From Nakamurella leprariae (GTDB taxonomy: Bacteria > Actinomycetota > Actinomycetes > Mycobacteriales > Nakamurellaceae), in NCBI RefSeq assembly GCF_016918035.1, contig NZ_JAERWK010000025.1, positions 124,001 through 188,000 on the forward strand: a stretch of 64,000 nt of DNA. Reading direction: 5' to 3'. Shown here piece after piece: positions 16,921 through 25,998 of this stretch (positions are counted from its first letter, which is position 1; each line of letters starts with the position of its first letter). Under the pieces are notes generated by a model. That model worked only from the letters and a program-made list of their open reading frames with translations, made no database searches and was not told the DNA's origin. The position numbers were made by a program, and so were the translations under genes.

Positions 16921-19193
16921 CGCGTTCCTGGCGGGGCGTCGACCGGGCGGCGCTGGTCGTCGCGACGCTGCTCGGGGTGCTGGTGGTGGCCGGTCCGTTC
17001 CTGGCCCCGGACGCGCCCACCGCGTCCGTCGGGCGGCCGTTCGCCGCGCCGTCGTGGGCACACCCGTTGGGGCTGGACTCGGTCGGCCGGGACGTGCTGT
17101 CCCGGGTGCTGGCCGGCGGGTGGCGGCTGGTCCTGCTGACCGGGGCGGCGCTGGTGGTGGCCGGCGCGATCGGCGTGACCGCCGGCCTGGTGGCCGGGTT
17201 GCACCGGCGACTGGACGGCTGGGTGATGCGCCCGGTCGACGTGCTGGTCGTGCTGCCCTGGTTCCTGGTGATGGCCACGGTGGCCACCGTGCTGGGCCGG
17301 GGCGCGCCGGCGGTGCTGGTCGCGGCGCTGCTGGCCGCGGTGCCGTGGATCACCAAGGTGGTCCGCACCAGTGCCCAGGACGCGGCCGGCGCCGGATACG
17401 TCGAGGCGGCGCAGGCGCGCGGCGAACCGTTCCACCGGGTCGCGTTCGTCGAGGTGCTGCCGAACCTGCGGGCGGTGGTGCTGGCCGACCTGGGCATGCG
17501 GATCACCGCCACGGTGGCCATCGTGACCTCGGGCAGCTTCCTGGGTCTGGGTCTGCCGCCGCCGACTCCCGACTGGGCGCTGATGGTGTCGGAGAACCGG
17601 CAGGGCCTGGCCGTGCAGCCGTGGGCGGTGCTGGCGCCGGCGCTGCTGATCATGCTGCTGGTGGTGTGCGTCAACCTGCTGGCCGACCGGGTCGAGCTGG
17701 CCCGGACCCCGCGGGTGCCGCGCACGGAGCGACCGACGGCGGCGCCGGACGTGGCGGTGGCGACCGGAGCCTTGTCGGTCCGCCGGCTCGGGGTCGCCGC
17801 GGTCGATGGCCGGGTGCTGCTCGACGGCGTCGGCCTGGACCTGGCCGCGGGGGAGTGCGTGGCGGTGATCGGTCCGTCCGGGGCCGGCAAGACCACCCTG
17901 GCGCGGGCGCTGCTGGGCCAGGTGCCGCCGGGGTTCGGGCGCACCGGGACCGTGGCGGTCACGCGGCCGGCCGGCGCGGTCGGGACCCGCTTGCTCGGGT
18001 ACGTGCCGCAGGACCCGGCGACCGGCCTGAACCCGGCGCTGCGGATCGGCACCCAACTGCTCGAGGTGCTGCGCGCGCACGGGGTGCGGGACCGGGTCGG
18101 CGCCGCCCAGGCCGTCGTCCGGGCGCTCACCGCGGTCGGGCTGCCCGGTGACCGCATGTTCCTGCGCCGCTACCCGCACGAGCTCTCCGGCGGGCAGCAG
18201 CAGCGGGTGCTGATCGCGTCGGCGGTGCTGCTCGACCCGGCGGTGGTGGTGCTCGACGAGCCGACCACCGGGCTGGACGACCGGACCACGGCCGAGCTGC
18301 GGGCGGTCCTGCGCCGACTGCGGCACGCCGGCACCGCGCTGGTGGTGGTGACCCACGACCTGCCGGCGATGACCGATCTGGTCGATCGCGTGCTCGAGGT
18401 GCGGGACGGTCGGGCTCGCCTCGTCCAGGTGCCGGATGCTCCCGCTCGACCCTCCCGCCGGCGCCCGGTGGTCCGCGCCGGGCGCGCGCCGCTGCTCCGG
18501 GTCACCGCGCTCACCGCCGGGTACGGCACCGACCCGCTGCTGCGCGACGTCTCGTTCGAGCTCGCCGCGGGCGAATGCCTCGCGCTGATGGGCCGCTCCG
18601 GGACCGGCAAGTCCACCCTGGCGCGGTGTCTCGTCGGGCTGCACCCGCTGCGCACCGGGCAGGTGGTGCTGGACGGGCGCCCGCTGGCACCGCGGGCCAC
18701 CCGGCGTTCGGTGGCGGACCGTCGGGCCGTCCAGTTCGTCGTCCAGAACCCTCGCCGCTCACTGAATCCCAGTCGGACGGTGGCGCACGAGCTGGCCCGC
18801 CCGCTCCGGCTGCTGCGCGGGTCGGACCGGGCGGCCGTCGGACGCGAGTCGGCCGAGCTGCTCGCCGCGGTCGGGTTGCACGCCGAGCTGCTGACCCGCC
18901 GCCCCGCCGAGCTGTCCGGTGGACAGCTGCAACGGGTGGCCATCGCCCGGGCGCTGGCCGCGCACCCGCAGGTGCTGGTGTGCGACGAGATCACCTCCTC
19001 CCTCGACCCGGACGTGCAGGCCACCGTGCTGGAGCTGCTCGACCGGCTGCGTCGGCAACGGGACCTGGCCGTGCTGTTCATCAGTCACGACAGCGGGGCG
19101 GTGGCCCGGGTGGCCGACCGGGTGCTGCGGCTCAGTGACGGTCAGCTGGAGCCGGAGCCGGAGCCGATCGGCGGGCCGGCGTCGAGTCGCTGA
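16917..19193 (+). CDS. fused DppC-like permease + two ABC ATPase domains
   Basis: One 758-residue polypeptide carries three normally separate subunits. Residues 1-265 are a DppC-like permease (AHPLGLDSVGRDVLSRVLAG; EAAQARGEPFHRVAFVEVLPN loop). Residues about 285-505 are ATPase 1, with Walker A GPSGAGKTT, signature LSGGQQQR and Walker B VVVLDEPTTGLDD. Residues about 525-745 are ATPase 2, with Walker A GRSGTGKST, signature LSGGQLQR and Walker B VLVCDEITSSLDPD. Both ATPases keep intact catalytic motifs. No stop or frame break separates the domains. It should form the full transporter with the DppB-like permease and the receptor. Confidence 0.92.
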   Translation: MTRSWRGVDRAALVVATLLGVLVVAGPFLAPDAPTASVGRPFAAPSWAHPLGLDSVGRDVLSRVLAGGWRLVLLTGAALVVAGAIGVTAGLVAGLHRRLDGWVMRPVDVLVVLPWFLVMATVATVLGRGAPAVLVAALLAAVPWITKVVRTSAQDAAGAGYVEAAQARGEPFHRVAFVEVLPNLRAVVLADLGMRITATVAIVTSGSFLGLGLPPPTPDWALMVSENRQGLAVQPWAVLAPALLIMLLVVCVNLLADRVELARTPRVPRTERPTAAPDVAVATGALSVRRLGVAAVDGRVLLDGVGLDLAAGECVAVIGPSGAGKTTLARALLGQVPPGFGRTGTVAVTRPAGAVGTRLLGYVPQDPATGLNPALRIGTQLLEVLRAHGVRDRVGAAQAVVRALTAVGLPGDRMFLRRYPHELSGGQQQRVLIASAVLLDPAVVVLDEPTTGLDDRTTAELRAVLRRLRHAGTALVVVTHDLPAMTDLVDRVLEVRDGRARLVQVPDAPARPSRRRPVVRAGRAPLLRVTALTAGYGTDPLLRDVSFELAAGECLALMGRSGTGKSTLARCLVGLHPLRTGQVVLDGRPLAPRATRRSVADRRAVQFVVQNPRRSLNPSRTVAHELARPLRLLRGSDRAAVGRESAELLAAVGLHAELLTRRPAELSGGQLQRVAIARALAAHPQVLVCDEITSSLDPDVQATVLELLDRLRRQRDLAVLFISHDSGAVARVADRVLRLSDGQLEPEPEPIGGPASSR

Positions 19194-19205
19194 CCGCCGG
19201 CCGGG

Positions 19206-19886
19206 TCACCCGCCGACCTGCGCCCGCACGTTGTCCAGCGCGGTGGTGACGTGCTGCCACAGCACGGCCCGGGCCTGCGGCACGTCCCGCTCGGTGCAGG
19301 CGGTCAGCAGCTGGTCGTGCTCGGTGAGTGCCTCCTTGCGCCGGGCCGGGCTGCGTTCGATGTCGGTGCGGATGTGCAACGCCGACTGGTTCAGCAGCCG
19401 GCGCAGGATGTCCAGCGCCAGCGGGCGCTGCGAGGCGCGGGCCAGCGCCCAGTGGAAGTCGCGGTTGCCCAGTGCCCAGCGGGACGGGTCGCGTTCCCGG
19501 CGCAGGGCCTGGTGCACGGTGCCTGCCTCGGTCAGGTGTTCCGGCGTCATCCGCGCGATGGCGTGTTCCAGGTTGTCGGACTCGTTGGCGCGCAGCAGCT
19601 CCAGGATCTCCACCTGCTCGGCCGCGGTGGTGGTGCGGACCACCGCGCCGCGGTGTGAGTCGATGCGCAGCAGTCCCTCCTCGGCCAGGGTGCGGAACGC
19701 CTCGCGCACCGGCGTGGTCGAGACGCCCAGTTCCTCGGCCAGATCCACCTGGCGCAGCCGAGCGCCGGTCGGCAGCTCACCGGACATGATCCGGCCGCGC
19801 AACGCCTCGACGATGCGGGACTGGGTGGTGATGGCCCCGAACGATCCGGCGCCCAGCGATCCGGTCGACCCTGCTGCCCCTGTCAT
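19206..19886 (-). CDS. GntR-family regulator (FadR/FCD type)
   Basis: A 226-residue repressor with an N-terminal winged HTH: SRIVEALRGRIMSGELPTGARLRQVDLAEELGVSTTPVREAFRTLAEEGLLRIDSHRGAVV (residues about 20-82). An all-helical FCD ligand domain follows (NRDFHWALARASQRPLALDIL; LTEHDQLLTACTERDVPQARAVLWQHV) with the Asp/His metal-ligand pattern of FCD proteins. ATG 19886 is chosen because GGAGGGGAG precedes it. It is divergent from the BMP-type ABC operon, with a palindrome in between, and probably represses that operon until a substrate-derived ligand binds. Confidence 0.9.
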   Translation of the reverse strand: MTGAAGSTGSLGAGSFGAITTQSRIVEALRGRIMSGELPTGARLRQVDLAEELGVSTTPVREAFRTLAEEGLLRIDSHRGAVVRTTTAAEQVEILELLRANESDNLEHAIARMTPEHLTEAGTVHQALRRERDPSRWALGNRDFHWALARASQRPLALDILRRLLNQSALHIRTDIERSPARRKEALTEHDQLLTACTERDVPQARAVLWQHVTTALDNVRAQVGG

Positions 19887-20009
19887 GGGCTCTCCCCTCC
19901 GTTGCGGGCCTTGATCATCGAGCCTGTCGTTTCGGCTTTGCAACAGCGTGTTTCGGGTTGGTTTCGCCGGCTGGATGGGCCCGATCGTCGTGGCAGGATC
20001 CCGGCCTGA

Positions 20010-20025
20010 ACATTATGCACAATGT
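20010..20025. promoter_or_regulatory. GntR/FadR-type operator
   Basis: ACATTATGCACAATGT is palindromic at 14 of 16 positions around a TGCA centre. It lies directly before the AGGAGG of the first permease gene and downstream of the divergent GntR promoter region. This fits a FadR-subfamily operator that blocks transcription of the ABC operon. Confidence 0.75.
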
Positions 20026-20038
20026 CAGGAGGCCTCGA

Positions 20039-21061
20039 TTGGAGAACGCGCTGAGGGCGCGGGCGCTGCCCGTCGTCGGCTCCGTCGCGATGAGCGCGGT
20101 CCTGGTGGTGCTGTTGCTGCTGGCCAGCGGGGTCAACCCGTTCGCCGCCATCTCGGCCCTGGCCCAGGGAGCCGTCGGCAACGCGTACTCGATCGGGCAG
20201 ACCCTCACCATCGCCACGGTGCTGGCCTTCACCGGCCTGGCCGCCTGTGTCCCGTTCACCGCCAAGCTCTGGAACGTCGGCGGTGAGGGCCAGCTGTACA
20301 TGGGTGCGGTGGCCAGCGTGCTGACCGGCCTGTCGCTGCCCGACTCGCTGCCGTCAGGGGTGGTCGTGGCGCTGGCCGTGGTGGCCGGGGCGCTCGGCGG
20401 CGCGGTCTGGGCCATGATCCCGGGACTGCTCACCGCCTTCGTCGGGGCCAGCGAGATGATCGTGTCGCTGTTGCTCAACTTCGTCGCCATCACCGCCGCG
20501 TCGTTCGTCGTCACCACCGTGGTGCCCGACTCGAGCGGTCAGGGAACTCAGCGACTGCCGCGTGACACCCGGCTCGAGACCATCTGGCCCGAGGGCGGTG
20601 TCAACATCTCGCTGGTCCTCGTCGTCCTGGTCGTCACCGCGGTCGCAGTGCTGTGGCGGTGGTCCCGCTTCGGCTTCGCCGTCCGGGCCGTCGGATTGGG
20701 CCGGGACTCGGCCCGGCTGGCCGGGTTCAGCACCCGGTCGGTCACGGTCAGCACGTTCGCGGTGGGCGGTGCGGCCGCGGGTCTCGGCGGCGCGGCCCTG
20801 GTGCTCGGCGCCACCGGGCAACTCACCCTGGGGCTGAGCGCCGACTACGGCTTCATCGGGGTGGCCGTCGCCCTGGTCGCCGGGCTGCGGCCGCTGTTCA
20901 TCCTGCCCAGCGCGGTGCTCTTCGCCGCGCTGTCGGTGGGCAGCAACAACCTGCAGGTGGCCGTCGGCCTGCCCAAGGACCTGGGCTCGGTGCTCGTCGC
21001 GGTCCTGGTGCTCGCGCTGCTCGCCACCCACGTCATCCGGCTGCGCGGGAGGGCCTCGTGA
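20039..21061 (+). CDS. BMP-type (nucleoside-like) ABC transporter permease 1
   Basis: A 340-residue permease of the branched-chain/BPD_transp_2 family found with BMP receptors (NupP/YufP-like). It begins LENALRARALPVVGSVAMSAVLVVLLLLASGVNPFAAI and holds CVPFTAKLWNVGGEGQLYMGAV and VGASEMIVSLLLNFVAI, both typical of these permeases. The TTG at 20039 is taken as start because a perfect AGGAGG (20027-20032) sits six bases before it. An upstream ATG (20015) would lie inside the operator and before the RBS. It is first in a four-gene importer. Confidence 0.88.
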   Translation: MENALRARALPVVGSVAMSAVLVVLLLLASGVNPFAAISALAQGAVGNAYSIGQTLTIATVLAFTGLAACVPFTAKLWNVGGEGQLYMGAVASVLTGLSLPDSLPSGVVVALAVVAGALGGAVWAMIPGLLTAFVGASEMIVSLLLNFVAITAASFVVTTVVPDSSGQGTQRLPRDTRLETIWPEGGVNISLVLVVLVVTAVAVLWRWSRFGFAVRAVGLGRDSARLAGFSTRSVTVSTFAVGGAAAGLGGAALVLGATGQLTLGLSADYGFIGVAVALVAGLRPLFILPSAVLFAALSVGSNNLQVAVGLPKDLGSVLVAVLVLALLATHVIRLRGRAS

Positions 21062-21975
21062 ACACCGTCGTGCTGGCCACGTTGCTGGTCATCGCCATCC
21101 AGCTGATGGCGCCGGTGCTCTGGGCGTCACTGGGCGAGATCGTCGCCGAGCGCAGCGGCGTGCTGAACATCGGCACCGAGGGTTGCCTGCTGCTGGGGGC
21201 CTGGGCCAGTGCGCTGGTGCTGTCGCACGGGCAGAGCCTGTTCGTCGCGCTGGTCGCCGGCATCGGCGTGGGCGTCCTGACCGGTGGCCTGCTGGCCGTG
21301 CTCTACGTCTGGCGCCGGGTCGACCAGATCATCGGCGGCATCATGGTCAACCTGCTTGCGTTGGGCCTGACCACCGCCCTGTGGACGCTGCTGCGTGGAG
21401 ACGAGACCTCCGGCAACGCGCCGTCACTGCCCATCCCGCTGCTGTCGGACATCCCGGTGGTGGGGGAGGCGCTGTTCGACCAGAACATCTTCGTCTACGC
21501 CTCGATCGTGGCCGCGGTGGCGCTGTTCTTCGTCCTGCAGCGGACCCGGTGGGGCTTGCGGCTGCGGGCGGCCGGTGAGGCGCCGGCCGCGCTGGACGCC
21601 GCCGGGGTGAGCGTGCGCCGGCTGCGGGTCAGTGGCCTGGTGGTCGGCTCGGCGTTGGCCGCGCTGGGCGGCACCACCCTGGTGCTCACCTCGGGTGCCG
21701 GATCCTTCGTGTTCGACATGAGCGCCGGCCGCGGCTTCATCGCCCTGGGCGTGGTGCTGCTGGCCCGGTGGAACCCCCTGCTGGCCCTGCTCATCACCGC
21801 CGTCTTCGGACTGCTGCAGGCGCTGCAGTTCCAGGCCCAGTCCATCGGTTGGCTCTCCGGTGTCCCCACCGACGTCTGGATCGCCGCCCCGTACGTCGTG
21901 GCGATCATCGCGGTCGCCGTCGCCCACGGCACCCGCTACCCCAGGGCCGTCGGCGTCGCCTGGACCGGCCACTGA
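21058..21975 (+). CDS. BMP-type (nucleoside-like) ABC transporter permease 2
   Basis: A 305-residue second permease (NupQ/YufQ-like), with about eight to nine hydrophobic helices. It carries the hallmark start segment LGEIVAERSGVLNIGTEGCLLLGAWAS and the segment QIIGGIMVNLLALGLTTALW. The later helices hold GRGFIALGVVLLARWNPLLAL. GTG 21058 overlaps the stop of permease 1 (GTGA). The two permeases would form a heterodimer driven by the double ATPase at 23208. Confidence 0.9.
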   Translation: MNTVVLATLLVIAIQLMAPVLWASLGEIVAERSGVLNIGTEGCLLLGAWASALVLSHGQSLFVALVAGIGVGVLTGGLLAVLYVWRRVDQIIGGIMVNLLALGLTTALWTLLRGDETSGNAPSLPIPLLSDIPVVGEALFDQNIFVYASIVAAVALFFVLQRTRWGLRLRAAGEAPAALDAAGVSVRRLRVSGLVVGSALAALGGTTLVLTSGAGSFVFDMSAGRGFIALGVVLLARWNPLLALLITAVFGLLQALQFQAQSIGWLSGVPTDVWIAAPYVVAIIAVAVAHGTRYPRAVGVAWTGH

Positions 21976-22022
21976 ACCCCCCGCAGTTCCTCCCACCTCC
22001 ATCCACGTCAGTGAGGATCACC

Positions 22023-23204
22023 ATGTCTCGCACCAGTCTTCGTCCCACCCACCGGCGAGCCCTGCGGGGGACCGCCGCGGCCGCAGCCCTGTCTGCCACC
22101 CTGCTGCTGGCCGCCTGCGGTGGCAGCAGCGACGCCGGGTCCACCGGCTCGTCGTCCGACTCGGCTGCCTCCTCCGGCTCGTCGAGCTCCGGGGAGCCGT
22201 TCAAGGTGGTGGTGCTGTCCGACGGCGCCGCCAACGACCAGTCCTGGTCGAACTCGGTGGCCGACGGCCTGAACGAGATCGACCCGTCGCTGGACGTCGA
22301 ATCGGACTTCGTCGGCCCGCTCACCACCGCCGACGAGTACCAGCAGCAGGGCTCCTCGTACGCCTCCAACGGCTTCGACATGATCCTGATCACCAACGGC
22401 GGGCAGACCTCGGCCGCGGTGCAGATCGCCGAGCAGTTCCCGGATGTCACCGTCTGCCAGGGCCCGATTAGCCCCACCGAGGACGACCTGGCGTCCTTCC
22501 CGTCCAACTTCTGCGCCTGGAACCTCAAGCAGCAGGACGGCACCTTCCTGGCCGGTGTGGTCGCCGGCCTGGTCACCCAGACCGACGTCATCGGCTCGGT
22601 CGCCGGCGGCGAGTTCCCGGCCGTGGTCCGCCAGCCGGAGGGCTTCATCCTCGGGGCGCGCTGCGTGAACCCGGACGTGACGATCGACATCCAGTACACC
22701 GGCAGCTTCTCCGACGTGGGCGCGGCCCAGGCCGCGGCGCAGACCGAGATCGCCGGTGGCGCCGACGTACTGCTGTCCGCCGTCGACTCCGCGGTCCGCG
22801 GCCTGTACGCCGCCGCCGAGGGTGCGCCGCGTCCGACCTTCGTCATCCCGTCGTACTTCGACAGCTACGAGCAGGCCCCCGAGACGGTGCTGACCAGCGT
22901 GCTCTACAACCTCAACGGCATCACCGCCGACCTGATCGCCAAGGGCGCGCAGGGCGAGCTGGGCGACGCCGACGGCGGTGACGAGCAGTACTTCAACTAC
23001 GACTACGCCAACCTCAACGTCGGCGAGCTGGCCGACTTCCACGGCAACGCGGCCATCACCCCGGAGATCGAGGCGAAGCTGGCCGAGATCGAGGGCAAGC
23101 TGCGCGACGGCACCATCACCGTCCCGGGCGAGGACGGTGCCGACATGCCGCTGTCCGAGAACGGCGCCGGCTCCACCATCGATCCGGCCTCGATCGGCTG
23201 CTGA
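22023..23204 (+). CDS. BMP-family ABC transporter substrate-binding lipoprotein
   Basis: This 393-residue receptor of the basic membrane protein (PnrA/Med-like) family typically binds nucleosides. It has a signal peptide with lipobox LLLAAC, a Ser/Gly tether, and then FKVVVLSDGAANDQSWSNSVADGL. ILITNGGQTSAAVQIAEQFPDVTVCQG and FLAGVVAGLVTQTDVIGSVAGGEFPAVVRQPEGFILGAR are diagnostic family segments, the latter the lid region. ATG 22023 follows the hairpin-free spacer after permease 2. A purine or other nucleoside is the default ligand, but the downstream monooxygenase leaves room for a heterocycle. Confidence 0.9.
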   Translation: MSRTSLRPTHRRALRGTAAAAALSATLLLAACGGSSDAGSTGSSSDSAASSGSSSSGEPFKVVVLSDGAANDQSWSNSVADGLNEIDPSLDVESDFVGPLTTADEYQQQGSSYASNGFDMILITNGGQTSAAVQIAEQFPDVTVCQGPISPTEDDLASFPSNFCAWNLKQQDGTFLAGVVAGLVTQTDVIGSVAGGEFPAVVRQPEGFILGARCVNPDVTIDIQYTGSFSDVGAAQAAAQTEIAGGADVLLSAVDSAVRGLYAAAEGAPRPTFVIPSYFDSYEQAPETVLTSVLYNLNGITADLIAKGAQGELGDADGGDEQYFNYDYANLNVGELADFHGNAAITPEIEAKLAEIEGKLRDGTITVPGEDGADMPLSENGAGSTIDPASIGC

Positions 23205-23207
23205 CGC

Positions 23208-24770
23208 ATGGTCATCCGTCCGCCCCTGGCGCTGGAACTGATCGGGATCACCAAGCGCTACGGCTCGTTCACGGCGAACGACAGCATCGACGTCCGCGTC
23301 GAGGCCGGTGAGGTGCACGTCCTGCTCGGCGAGAACGGCGCCGGCAAGTCGACCCTGCTGAACACCGTGTACGGGCACCAGCGTCCCGACTCCGGCAGCA
23401 TTCTGGTGAACGGACGGGAGGTCGCGTTCGCCTCGCCCGCCGATGCGCTGGCGGCCGGCATCGGCATGGTGCATCAGCACTTCTCGCTGGTGGACAGCTT
23501 CACGGTGGCGCAGAACGTGGTGCTCGGCGACGAACCCGCCCGCGGCGGCCTGCTCCAGTCGGCCGCCGCGGAGCGGGCCGTGCAGGCGACCGCCGACCGG
23601 GTGGGCTGGGACTTCGACGTCCGTCGCCCGGTCGGCGAGCTGGCGGTGTCCGGACAGCAGCGGGTGGAGATCCTCAAGCTGCTGCACCGGGGCGCCCGGA
23701 TCCTGCTGCTCGACGAGCCGACCGCGCTGCTGTCGCCCACCGAGATCGACGGGCTGCTCGAGACCCTGGACGGGCTGCGCGCCTCCGGCTGCTCGATCGT
23801 GCTGGTCACGCACAAGCTCCGCGAGGTCACCGCCATCGCCGACCACGTCACCGTGATCCGGCACGGGCAGGTCCGGCAGGTGCTGGGTCGCGGCGAGTTC
23901 GACGAGGGCGTGCTGGCCGCGGCCATGACCGGCCGGGACCGGGTCGAGCCGGCCGCGGTGGGGGCGCCCGCCGGTGGTGCCGTGACGGCGCCCCGTGCCG
24001 TCGCCCCGGCCGGCGACGTGCTGCTCGAGCTGTCCGGCGTCTCCGCCCGCAGTGACGCCGGGACCCCGGCGTTGCAGGACCTCTCGCTGCACGTCCGGGC
24101 CGGTGAGATCGTCGGTCTGGCCGGGGTGGAGGGCAACGGCCAGCACGAACTGGTCGAGGCGATCGCCGGGTTGCGGCCGGTGCAGTCCGGCCGCATCGCG
24201 CTCGGCGGCACGGACGTGACCGGATGGTCGCCGCGCCGGGTCCGGGCCACCGGCCTCGGCGTGGTCCCGGCCGATCGGCGCGGCTGGGGCGTGGTGCCGG
24301 AGATGACGCTGGTGGAGAACCTGGCGCTGAACGAGGTGGCCGCCGGCCGCGACCGGCGCGGCGGGGTGCTGCAGTGGCGGGCCATGCGCAGGCGGGCCCA
24401 GCAGCTGGTCTCCGACTACGACATCCGGCCCGGCAACCTGGACGCGACCGCCGGGTCGCTGTCCGGGGGCAACATGCAGAAACTCGTGCTGGCCCGGGAA
24501 CTCTCGGCCGGGCCGCGGGTGGTCGTGGCGTCCAGCCCCACCTGGGGCCTGGACGTCGGCGCGGTGGAAGCGGTGCACGACCGCATCCGGGCCGTCCGGG
24601 ATGCCGGGACCGCGGTGCTGCTCAGCTCGCTGGACCTGGACGAGGTGCTGGCCCTGGCCGACCGGGTGCTGGTCATCTACCGGGGCCGGATCACCCTGGA
24701 CGTGCCCCGGGCCGAGCTGCGCGACGACGGATTCGCCCTGGCCATGATCGGCGGAAGCGTTGCCGCGTAG
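23208..24770 (+). CDS. BMP-type ABC transporter double-domain ATPase
   Basis: A 520-residue tandem ATPase (NupO/YufO/RbsA class). The first domain has Walker A GENGAGKST near residue 42, VHQHFSLVDSFTVAQNVVLG, and Walker B ILLLDEPTALLSPTE. Its signature is the weak VSGQQRVEI. The second domain starts near 265 with a degenerate Walker A (GVEGNGQHELVEAI), as is usual for this class, and has a strong signature LSGGNMQKLVLARELS and VVASSPTWGLDVGA. It starts three bases after the receptor gene and ends by overlapping the MFS gene. Confidence 0.92.
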   Translation: MVIRPPLALELIGITKRYGSFTANDSIDVRVEAGEVHVLLGENGAGKSTLLNTVYGHQRPDSGSILVNGREVAFASPADALAAGIGMVHQHFSLVDSFTVAQNVVLGDEPARGGLLQSAAAERAVQATADRVGWDFDVRRPVGELAVSGQQRVEILKLLHRGARILLLDEPTALLSPTEIDGLLETLDGLRASGCSIVLVTHKLREVTAIADHVTVIRHGQVRQVLGRGEFDEGVLAAAMTGRDRVEPAAVGAPAGGAVTAPRAVAPAGDVLLELSGVSARSDAGTPALQDLSLHVRAGEIVGLAGVEGNGQHELVEAIAGLRPVQSGRIALGGTDVTGWSPRRVRATGLGVVPADRRGWGVVPEMTLVENLALNEVAAGRDRRGGVLQWRAMRRRAQQLVSDYDIRPGNLDATAGSLSGGNMQKLVLARELSAGPRVVVASSPTWGLDVGAVEAVHDRIRAVRDAGTAVLLSSLDLDEVLALADRVLVIYRGRITLDVPRAELRDDGFALAMIGGSVAA

Positions 24771-25992
24771 CAGTGCTCAGCTCGCTGGACCCAGCAGGAG
24801 CAGCGGTGCGCCGGTCGCGGTGATGGCCGTCGCCGCGGCCGTGGTCGCCGCCAACGTGCACTACGCCCAGCCGATGCTGCCGGTGATGGCCGCGCAGTTC
24901 GGGGTCGGCGTCGGTTCCATGGGTCTGCTGCCGGCGGTCACCCAGATCGGCTTCATACTCGGGCTGATGCTGCTCGTCCCGCTCGGGGACGTGCTGGAAC
25001 GGCGACGACTGGTCGTGCTGACCGTGGCGGCGGTGGCGCTGGCCCTGGCCGCGACGGCCTTCGCGCCGAACCTGCCGGTGCTGATGGTCAGCGGGTTCGC
25101 CGTCGGCATCCTGACCATCGCCCCGCAGCTGCTGGTGCCGTTCGCCGCGGTGCTGGCGCCGGCCGGCGCGGCGGGACGGGCGTCCAGCCTGGTGCTCAGC
25201 GGGGTGCTGCTGGGTGTGCTGCTGAGCAAGGTGGTGGCCGGGGTGGTCACCGCGGCCGTCGGCTGGCGGGTGCTGTACGCCGGGGCCGCGGTGCTCATGG
25301 TGGTGTGTGCGGTGGTGCTCCGGCTCCGGCTGCCGGTGAGCCGGACCGCCGGTGCCCGGCTCGGCTACGGCGCGCTGCTCGGTTCGCTGGCCCGGATGCT
25401 GCGGGTCGGCGCGCTGCGGATCCGGATGCTGTCCGGCGCGCTGGCCGGAGCCGCCTTCATGGTCTTCTGGACCACCTACGCCGCCCACCTGGACGCCGAG
25501 TTCGGCCTCGGGCCGCTGGCCGCGGCCGGCGTGGCCGTGGCCGGCATCGCCGGGGCGCTGGCCAGCCCCTTCGGTGGGCGGGCGGCCGATGCCGGCCACC
25601 TGCGCCGGGCGCTGCTCATCGGAGCGGTGCTCATGCTGGCCGCGCCGCTGCTGTTCTGGTGGGGCCACGCCAGCGTGTTCGTCATCGTCGTCGGCGCGGT
25701 CCTGCTGGACGCCGGCACCGGTCTGTCGCACGCCGCCAACCAGGCCGCCGCGCTGGCCCTGGATCCCTCGTCGCGGGGTCGGCTGAACAGCTTGTACGTC
25801 ACCGGCTACTTCGCCGGCGCGGCCCTCGGGTCGGTCGCCGCCGGGGTGGCCCACGGCGCCGGCGGCTGGACCGCCGTGTGTCTGCTGGGCATCGCCATCG
25901 CGGTCGCCGCCCTGCTGGTCGCGGCACTGCCGCCGCGGCTCCGCCCGTCCTCTCCCGAGAAGAACCAGCACCGCAGCACCAACAGGAAGTGA
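24760..25992 (+). CDS. MFS transporter
   Basis: A 12-helix major facilitator of about 410 aa, with NVHYAQPMLPVMAAQFGVG, the family motif GLMLLVPLGDVLERRRLVVLT between helices 2 and 3, and a symmetric second half (GRAADAGHLRRALLIGAVLML). The TTG start at 24760 overlaps the ATPase stop. GTG 24820 or ATG 24823 are alternatives that would trim an N-terminus of low conservation. It is embedded between the BMP-type importer and a flavin monooxygenase, so it may export the product of that pathway. That is inference. Confidence 0.82.
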   Translation: MPRSSAQLAGPSRSSGAPVAVMAVAAAVVAANVHYAQPMLPVMAAQFGVGVGSMGLLPAVTQIGFILGLMLLVPLGDVLERRRLVVLTVAAVALALAATAFAPNLPVLMVSGFAVGILTIAPQLLVPFAAVLAPAGAAGRASSLVLSGVLLGVLLSKVVAGVVTAAVGWRVLYAGAAVLMVVCAVVLRLRLPVSRTAGARLGYGALLGSLARMLRVGALRIRMLSGALAGAAFMVFWTTYAAHLDAEFGLGPLAAAGVAVAGIAGALASPFGGRAADAGHLRRALLIGAVLMLAAPLLFWWGHASVFVIVVGAVLLDAGTGLSHAANQAAALALDPSSRGRLNSLYVTGYFAGAALGSVAAGVAHGAGGWTAVCLLGIAIAVAALLVAALPPRLRPSSPEKNQHRSTNRK

Positions 25993-25998
25993 GTGAAC

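Noticed and set aside
14164-17061. 965-codon minus-strand open frame
   Set aside because: Antisense shadow of the peptide transporter genes; low-complexity translation with no start signal.
20354-21031. Minus-strand frame rich in Glu/Gln/His/Arg
   Set aside because: Antisense of permease 1; composition reflects the reverse complement of hydrophobic codons.
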